Shown piece by piece: positions 57,706 through 64,000 of a DNA stretch of 64,000 nucleotides. The first letter of the stretch is position 1. The number at the start of each line of letters is the position of its first letter. The DNA comes from Candidatus Saccharimonadota bacterium (GTDB lineage: Bacteria > Patescibacteriota > Saccharimonadia > Saccharimonadales > Saccharimonadaceae). Below the pieces are notes generated by a model. That model ran no database searches. It saw only the letters and a list, made by a program, of their open reading frames with translations, and was not told where the DNA came from. The DNA lies in assembly GCA_017432025.1 (NCBI GenBank), contig JAFRJX010000008.1:93786-157785 (forward strand). The letters run 5' to 3'. The translations under genes and the position numbers were made by a program.

Positions 57706-60700
57706 TTATTGGTCTTCGTTTTCTAGTTCGTCGTTTTGTGTATCTGTTTCTGTCTCTTTTGAGGTTTCTTCTGGCTCTTCTTCGACGGTTTCGGTTTCTT
57801 CGATGTTTTCGTCTTCTTTTTGGTCTGTGTCTAGAATTGCGTCGTCGGTAGTTTCTTCGGTGTCAGGGGTGGCGGATTCTGGGTTTTCTGGTTCGACTGG
57901 GTCGTCGGCGACGCAACGGACGGCGTAACCATTGTATTTGTAGTGATAATCTTGGCTATTTGTGACTCGACCGATGTAGCCCGCATAGAAATAGTGAGCA
58001 GTAGCATAGCCGATTGAATATGGCGATGCCGTCCAATAATATCCATAGCTCCCACGATTGGTTGTTGCGGCGCCGGAGTACTTGCCATTTCTTACAAAGT
58101 TAAGTGGATAGTTTACTGGGTAGGTATTATTGTTTTGCATTACCGTGATTAGCCCTTGGTATTCACCATTGCTGTTGCCAGTTGGAAGATGCCATCCTTT
58201 TGGACAGATTGAGCTAGAGGTAATATTGACGGTCCCATTTTCATTATGGGGGTTGGTATCGGCAACAGCGGCTGACCAGGTATAATAGTTGCCATATAAG
58301 AAGAGGTTCTTATTGATGGTGGCACCACTGCCGGTTTTATTATCTGTGATAACTGCCGCTCCATTGTCTTGATCTGCGACGTTTGAATTATTGTGTCTTG
58401 GCATGCGGTCTCCTATATTGCTACCAGTGATATTGGATGAACTATACAAGCTGTTCGCTGTCGTGGAGGATGAAAAGTTTGCTGTTTCTGGATTTGCAAG
58501 ACCAGTAAAGACGCCACCAAGTCCATGAGTATTATTGGTATCTAGAACCACTGGCACCGTGGTGTCATTATCGATGTAAGTATTGCTGAGCCTTAGATTG
58601 CTCGTCATCCAACACTCACTATAACTAAGTTCATTGTCTACGATTTTGGTAACTGTGTAGATGTTATTATCGCGACTGTCCGTTAATGCAACCACCTCGT
58701 TGCTATCAAGTGTTGAACAATCGAAGTTTTGGATAGAGCCGCTTGAAGCTAGCCATATAGCATAGAAGGTAATAACACCATTTTCATTAGCTGAAATGAT
58801 TTCATTTGTAATGGTGATTCTTTCGTTTGGTCCGTAAATGGTATCATTACCGTTTGCCGTTGCATTTTGGTTTATGCTCCAACCAACAAATGCGTAGCCA
58901 CTTTTAGTATAGTAAGGGACATACAAATCAATATAATCGCCAATACCATAGTTGATGTGAGAAATATTTGCCATTGTGCTAGTTCCGTCTGCACCGTTCC
59001 CATTATAAACAATGGTGTATGTCGGTACCCATTGCGCATACAGGTTAAGAGTTTCTGGAGTGGTCATATTCGAAGGTGTGTCATAGTATATGCCAGTCGT
59101 ATATGAAGTACCAGAGCCATCTGGTGCAGTATTCCAAAAACCTATTTTAGTATTATTCGTCAATGCAGTATAGGTTGTTGATGACTTTGAGTACCATCTT
59201 TGTCCATGCGTGGCAGTGGTGGTGCTGACTAAGTCTGAGGCGTTGTTGGAATAGAAATTTATTGTGTAAATAGGGAGCCACTGTGCATATAATGTGATGA
59301 CGTCTCCGTCTGTCGGATTGTACTTTGAAACTCCGCCGGAATATGTCGTGCCCGAGCCATCTGGCGCAGTATTCCAGCCGTTGAAGGTATACCCATTTCG
59401 TCTAAATGCGTTACTCTTTACGGTAGTACCGTTAATGTCGACATTAATTTGATCGTCCGTAGTACTTGTAACTGGATATGCTTCGGTTCCGTTACCCTCA
59501 TAATGAATTGTAATTTTGCCATTTGAGGCTATACATCTGATGGTCTCTCCATAACGTTTATAATTATTAGTGTACTTAGCTGCTGAATAGGCGTTGGAGT
59601 AGTAAGCATTGCCCGAATAGGATCCGGTTGCGCTAGTAGATGTCCATAAGTATGTCGAGCCGGAGGAACTAACTGTACCCTGGTTTGAATAACCACCAGC
59701 GACGAAGTTATACGGAGATGCACTGGCGCGTGATGCTGTAGTAAGTCCGGCCATAGATACCAGATTGTCGTATTGTTCACTGGTAGGGAGATCCCAATGA
59801 GCTGGACAGATTGAAGTATTGATGGCTACGGTAATATCATTAGTGCTAGCGATGGCTGCCGCCCAAGAATAATAACCACCATAATTGTTACTTGCGTAAA
59901 ATTTTGGTTTGGTATTGGCAGTCAACCCGTAGTCGAAGGTGCTATTATATCCAGGTAATATGAAATAGGAACCGTTTTCAATATCAGTATCATGATAGGA
60001 TAATAGTATGGCATCGTTTTCGTTGCCGATACTGAGATTTTGTGTCATCCAGACATTGCCATCATCTAGCAAAGACAGAGTATAAGAACTATTATTGCGG
60101 GAGTCAACTAAGTTATAAGTTGTTTTTGCTATCATGCTACTCTTGACGGTTGGGTTCATGTCTTGGAGACAAACGGCGTCAGTTTCATTATTGTTGGTTC
60201 CAATAGTAGTAGCATTATGATTACAAAACGTTTCAGTCCATATTGCGAATAGTGTAGCCGGCGTTTTTCTGACGATATATGGGTCATTCGGCTCAGTTAT
60301 TTTTCCTTCTTCGTCAATCCATCCAGAGAAAGTATAGCCAGAACGGGTAGGTGCTGTATTTGAAATGTGTTCTACAATGCCAGTGTTGTTTTCAACGGTT
60401 TGTGATGCTGGTGCACCTTCTCCACCGTTTGCGTTGTAGTTTATAGTATAGGTTATTTGTGGATTAGCAATACAGCGAACCGCCAAGCCGTATACTTTAT
60501 GATATGAGTAACTGCCAGAATTGTTCATGTTATTACTCATGTAATAAGCGCTGCTGGTAGTGCTTGTGTTGGACCTAGCGAATGTTGATGTCCAATAGTA
60601 GGAAGAATCACCACGGCTAGATGATGCTCTATAATATGAGTCAGTGCCATAAGTAGCGGAGTCGGAAGTTGGACCTGTTAGGAATAGACCAGATTTTACA

Positions 60701-63700
60701 AGATTAGTTGGGTATGATGTGAAAGAAGCGATGGAGGATCTTAGATTAATAACGTCGCCACCAGTATATCCACTTGGTAGACGCCATCCGAGAGGGCAAA
60801 TGCTTCCTTCTACGTTCGTATTAGTTATGCCATCCCATACACCGTTGCCGGCGGTAGCGGCATACCAGTTATACATGACACCATAAGAATACCAGTATTT
60901 ATCTTGGTGTGGTCCGTATGTTAGAGAATCAGTATTAAAGTAACTGGCTTCGTTCTCTTTATTGATATTTCCGATACCAAAGTTTGTTTGATTGACATCC
61001 ACAACTCGGTAATAATCAGCTGCATTTCCAATTAACTTCCAATCGTCGGCGAAGTTGTCATCGATTAGGAAAACATCTTTTGGATTGTTTGTATTATAAA
61101 CTGTAAGTGGAGTAACCGTGCCGTCGGTGATTGATTTTGCGCCAACGATTGTCTTGTTGTCTGTGGTACTACCGTAAGAGGCAAGTTGAAGTCTTAGGTT
61201 CTCGATCATCCACCATTGTCCGTCTGCAAGTTTGGCGACCGTATATATATTATCATCACGTTCGTCTCTTAAGGCTATGACCGTACCACTTGGACTACTA
61301 GCATAATCGCCAGGGTTGAATTGCTGAAATGTTCCACTAGATTGAACCCATATGGCGTAGAAGGTTATCACTCCGTTGTTGGCATTTGAAAGAATGGTAC
61401 TAGTAACTTCTATTGATTCATTAGGACCATAGATAGTGTCTCCGCTGCTAACTGTCGCGTTAGGATTTAGACTCCATCCGGCAAATCCATAACCAGTTTT
61501 ATTATAGTTTGGGGCGATTAGGTCGATGGTTTCTCCTTGAGCAATATTATCTTGTTGCACACTGGACATGCTCCCTTCGCTTGCGCCATTGCCGTTATAA
61601 ACAAATGAATAGGTTTGGACCCATTGTGCATATAGATTAAGTGTCGTAGGGGCTGATAGGCTGGACGACGCAGTAAATGTCTTATTAACATTGTATGTAT
61701 CACCACTTCCGTCCGGCATAGTATTCCATGAACCGATTTTAGTGTTAACAGTACCTGTGAATGCGTTATAATTAAGTGTTTTCCATGAATTGCCAGCTTT
61801 GACGTCGAATTCATTAGTTAATTGGTTTGTGTCGTTGGAGTGGTGAATGACAGTAAGATTGGGAGTCCATTGGGCATATAAATTATATTGCCCATTTAAT
61901 GAAATAACGGTAGCGTTAGATGATATGGTGGAACCAGTACCGTTCGCATTGGTGTTCCAACTCTTAAATGTGTAATGGTTTCTAACGAAACTGTTACTGG
62001 CAACTCTGCCCTCATTGTAGGAGACGGTCCTATCGATTTGAGACGGGGAATCGACTGGATAGTCTATTGAGCCATTGCCATAGTAATGGAGTGTGATGGT
62101 GCCATTATCCGCTATACATCGAATGTTTCTTTTAACTGTTCTCGCGGCGCCCGTAGTAGAAGATGTTCCGGAATTAGCAGAAAGACTAAGGCTGGTACCA
62201 AGATTATTCACGCCATAGGCGGTGGTGCTGCTACTGCCTGCGGTTGATGTCCATAAATATGAATAATTCTCATTATATAATATGGTGCCGCTGTAGAATC
62301 CTCCGTTGGTGTTAAATAAATAAGGGGAAGAGGATGGTAGTTTGTTAGAATTAAATCCGACGATAGATTGCAAGGAGCTGTATTGGGTAGATGTTGGTAG
62401 GTCCCACCCGACTGGGCAGAGCGACGTAGTAATAGTATTAGAAGAATAGTATCCTTGATCGTTGTCGGCAATTGATGCATTCCAAACATAATAGTTGCCA
62501 TAAGTATTATTTGCAATGTATTGCGAGTCTTCTAGTAAGAACAAAGAGGCGTCGCCTAAATCTGTATCGAATTTTGTGAATAACATATTTGTTCCATTAC
62601 CGATTTCGAGATTTTTGGTTAACCAGATATTGCCATCTTCTAGTAGCGACAAAGTATATTCTTTATTATCACGGGCATCTTTGAGGGTATAAATGTCTTG
62701 TAATGTCATACTGCCTTTGATTGTGGTATTAATGTCTTGGAGGCAGACTGCATCGGTGACACTATTACCGGTTCCGATTGTGGTGGCATTTGGGTTGCAG
62801 GTGGTATTATCCCAAATTGCATAAAGGGTGGCCGGATTCTCATTAGTTATGAATGTTCCATTTGGAAACACCTCGTTGCCATATTTATCCATCCAGCCAG
62901 AGAAAGTATAACCGGTACGAGTTGGTATGGCAGCACTAACAGTGAAGTGATAATGACTAGTCGCAGGTGCAGATGTGGTTGATTGTGGGGCGTTATCTCC
63001 GCCATTAGCATTGTAGCTGAGGGTTGAAGTGGTTAATTCTTTAACGCGGCATTTTGCTGCTTTGCCGGAATAACTATTATGGGGGTAGACTGACACGCTG
63101 GCATCAGTAATGGTCAACGAATCATCGTCGTGATCACTTTCCCTTGTATCCGAGATTGCATATTTGGCGCTTTCTCCTCTTTTTAGGATATAAAAAGCGA
63201 ATGGGCTATGAGCTTCTACATCGTACATATCAAAGTATCCAGATAATACATAATTCATTGGGTATTTTAGAATACTTTTGGCTTTTTCGGCGGATGTATT
63301 TCCTGCTAGTTGATTTGCGATGAAAGTATTCATTTCATTTTTAGTTGGAAAACGCCAACCGGATGGACAGAGATCGCCAGATAGCTCAGTCATATTCCCG
63401 GCCATTACGGTGGACCAGCTGTAGAGAACGCCATAAGAATACCATGAGCTATTATCGTCATTATTGGTCGGTGATGGAGTTTTACTTCGGTTGATGTTGT
63501 CGTTGTTGTATGCATATTGCCAACGGTTGCCGCCCCAACTGCTCCATTCTTTCGAGGTAGTCCCGACTTGATTAGCAAGGAATGATTCAGTAGGCTGATT
63601 GGTGTTTGCTTCGGTTATGGTTGCAGTGTCTAGACTTAGTCGCATGTTTTCCATCATCCAACAGTTACCATCGCCAAGTTTTGAAACAGCGTAGGTGTTA

Positions 63701-64000
63701 CTATCGCGATTGTCGGTAAGTGCGATAACACTTCCAGTAGTCATTGCGCCGCACCCGGCCCAATCTTGGATTGTTCCAGACGACTCCAACCAAATAGCAT
63801 AGATATAACGAACGAGGGTATCACCAATGATGATTTCATCTTCACCATATTCTGGAGCGATGATTTCTTCGTTTGGACCATAAATCACGGATTCATTGGC
63901 AGTACCAAGCGTCTCAGCAGCATCTTCATCAAAGGACCAGCCAAGGAAACCGTAGCCATCACGATTGTAGTTAGAGGCATAGAGATCTACAGTTTGTCCT
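57706..64000 (-). CDS. Giant FISUMP / InlB-B-repeat surface protein (5' end outside window)
   Basis: The frame is open from the TAA at 57706 to the window edge, at least 2097 residues; the GTG at 63888 is internal, because upstream codons continue a normal repeat (GQTVDLYASNYNRDGYGFLG). Five FISUMP domains are visible, each with a (A/V)L-DxRDxxxY...L-DGxxW(M/L)xxNL core and a later S-(I/L)CPxGW-LP motif. Between them lie InlB B-like/Listeria-Bacteroides repeats (YNANGG...GYTFSGW...LYAIW). The order single InlB, FISUMP, InlB, FISUMP, three InlB occurs twice. The C-terminus is a 50-residue Glu/Thr/Asp tail with no LPXTG or membrane helix. It is probably a secreted or surface adhesin. Confidence 0.85.
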   Translation of the reverse strand, partial: GQTVDLYASNYNRDGYGFLGWSFDEDAAETLGTANESVIYGPNEEIIAPEYGEDEIIIGDTLVRYIYAIWLESSGTIQDWAGCGAMTTGSVIALTDNRDSNTYAVSKLGDGNCWMMENMRLSLDTATITEANTNQPTESFLANQVGTTSKEWSSWGGNRWQYAYNNDNINRSKTPSPTNNDDNSSWYSYGVLYSWSTVMAGNMTELSGDLCPSGWRFPTKNEMNTFIANQLAGNTSAEKAKSILKYPMNYVLSGYFDMYDVEAHSPFAFYILKRGESAKYAISDTRESDHDDDSLTITDASVSVYPHNSYSGKAAKCRVKELTTSTLSYNANGGDNAPQSTTSAPATSHYHFTVSAAIPTRTGYTFSGWMDKYGNEVFPNGTFITNENPATLYAIWDNTTCNPNATTIGTGNSVTDAVCLQDINTTIKGSMTLQDIYTLKDARDNKEYTLSLLEDGNIWLTKNLEIGNGTNMLFTKFDTDLGDASLFLLEDSQYIANNTYGNYYVWNASIADNDQGYYSSNTITTSLCPVGWDLPTSTQYSSLQSIVGFNSNKLPSSSPYLFNTNGGFYSGTILYNENYSYLWTSTAGSSSTTAYGVNNLGTSLSLSANSGTSSTTGAARTVKRNIRCIADNGTITLHYYGNGSIDYPVDSPSQIDRTVSYNEGRVASNSFVRNHYTFKSWNTNANGTGSTISSNATVISLNGQYNLYAQWTPNLTVIHHSNDTNQLTNEFDVKAGNSWKTLNYNAFTGTVNTKIGSWNTMPDGSGDTYNVNKTFTASSSLSAPTTLNLYAQWVQTYSFVYNGNGASEGSMSSVQQDNIAQGETIDLIAPNYNKTGYGFAGWSLNPNATVSSGDTIYGPNESIEVTSTILSNANNGVITFYAIWVQSSGTFQQFNPGDYASSPSGTVIALRDERDDNIYTVAKLADGQWWMIENLRLQLASYGSTTDNKTIVGAKSITDGTVTPLTVYNTNNPKDVFLIDDNFADDWKLIGNAADYYRVVDVNQTNFGIGNINKENEASYFNTDSLTYGPHQDKYWYSYGVMYNWYAATAGNGVWDGITNTNVEGSICPLGWRLPSGYTGGDVINLRSSIASFTSYPTNLVKSGLFLTGPTSDSATYGTDSYYRASSSRGDSSYYWTSTFARSNTSTTSSAYYMSNNMNNSGSYSYHKVYGLAVRCIANPQITYTINYNANGGEGAPASQTVENNTGIVEHISNTAPTRSGYTFSGWIDEEGKITEPNDPYIVRKTPATLFAIWTETFCNHNATTIGTNNNETDAVCLQDMNPTVKSSMIAKTTYNLVDSRNNSSYTLSLLDDGNVWMTQNLSIGNENDAILLSYHDTDIENGSYFILPGYNSTFDYGLTANTKPKFYASNNYGGYYSWAAAIASTNDITVAINTSICPAHWDLPTSEQYDNLVSMAGLTTASRASASPYNFVAGGYSNQGTVSSSGSTYLWTSTSATGSYSGNAYYSNAYSAAKYTNNYKRYGETIRCIASNGKITIHYEGNGTEAYPVTSTTDDQINVDINGTTVKSNAFRRNGYTFNGWNTAPDGSGTTYSGGVSKYNPTDGDVITLYAQWLPIYTINFYSNNASDLVSTTTATHGQRWYSKSSTTYTALTNNTKIGFWNTAPDGSGTSYTTGIYYDTPSNMTTPETLNLYAQWVPTYTIVYNGNGADGTSTMANISHINYGIGDYIDLYVPYYTKSGYAFVGWSINQNATANGNDTIYGPNERITITNEIISANENGVITFYAIWLASSGSIQNFDCSTLDSNEVVALTDSRDNNIYTVTKIVDNELSYSECWMTSNLRLSNTYIDNDTTVPVVLDTNNTHGLGGVFTGLANPETANFSSSTTANSLYSSSNITGSNIGDRMPRHNNSNVADQDNGAAVITDNKTGSGATINKNLFLYGNYYTWSAAVADTNPHNENGTVNITSSSICPKGWHLPTGNSNGEYQGLITVMQNNNTYPVNYPLNFVRNGKYSGAATTNRGSYGYYWTASPYSIGYATAHYFYAGYIGRVTNSQDYHYKYNGYAVRCVADDPVEPENPESATPDTEETTDDAILDTDQKEDENIEETETVEEEPEETSKETETDTQNDELENEDQ

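Noticed and set aside
63886..63888. GTG as the true start of the giant FISUMP gene
   Set aside because: The frame upstream continues a normal InlB-type repeat to the window edge.

Overview
The window looks like part of a chromosome from a small-genome, host-dependent bacterium of the Candidatus Saccharibacteria (TM7) / Patescibacteria type. This is an inference from gene content and style. Indicators are several very large modular surface proteins (FISUMP/InlB-repeat, VaFE/SpaA-repeat, alpha-2-macroglobulin-like), a lone pseudopilin, short monocistronic genes whose TATAAT box sits 6-8 nt before the ATG, and TGn-TATAAT promoters. TGA acts as a normal stop, which argues against the Gracilibacteria/Absconditabacteria code. 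No rRNA or marker tree is available here, so the phylum call is only probable.

Layout. 1-19.5 kb is most of a siphovirus-type prophage. Its + strand late block holds the end of the major capsid gene, head-tail connectors, tail terminator, tail tube, a frameshifted tail chaperone pair, tape measure, holin, CHAP-LysM endolysin, and tail-tip and fibre genes. A tRNA-Ile, an amber-interrupted gene and a reverse-strand zinc-ribbon gene lie inside this block. The early block, 13.56-19.34 kb on the - strand, holds MazG, small proteins, a Dam-like methyltransferase interrupted by a poly-G tract, a VRR-NUC nuclease, a membrane-anchored putative DNA-binding protein, RecT and a RecE-like exonuclease. Terminase, portal, integrase and repressor are not in view and may lie to the left. 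Two strongly structured intergenic elements lie in the early block. Two late promoters each fire into a short leader ending in an intrinsic terminator. These leaders and one of the structured elements share a 12-nt tag.

19.5-27.8 kb resembles a defence island: a PUA/EVE-like protein, a very large SF1 helicase with a Vsr-like nuclease end, an upstream overlapping gene resembling a DUF4011 N-terminal half, and a NERD-nuclease/UvrD helicase. A candidate stand-alone small RNA with its own promoter and terminator follows at about 27.93-28.05 kb.

28.1-57.6 kb is host housekeeping and envelope functions: an SPFH lipoprotein, DUF6056-like membrane protein, metallo-beta-lactamase folds, VaFE surface protein, AlkD-like repair protein, LiaF-like protein, degenerate VanY, GlmS, an alpha-2-macroglobulin-like protein, an extracellular polysaccharide operon (sugar transferase, glycosyltransferase, O-antigen ligase-like), GlmM with a short phosphotransacetylase-like protein, DnaK under two CIRCE boxes, RuvB, a PH-domain protein and a pseudopilin. 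GlmS and GlmM together make glucosamine-1-phosphate for the wall; the polysaccharide operon uses undecaprenyl-linked sugars.

57.5-64 kb has a tRNA(CAT) gene whose 3' end is duplicated 81 bp downstream, like an attachment-site scar. Three bases beyond that copy a giant FISUMP/InlB-repeat gene ends; its reading frame stays open past the right edge of the window.
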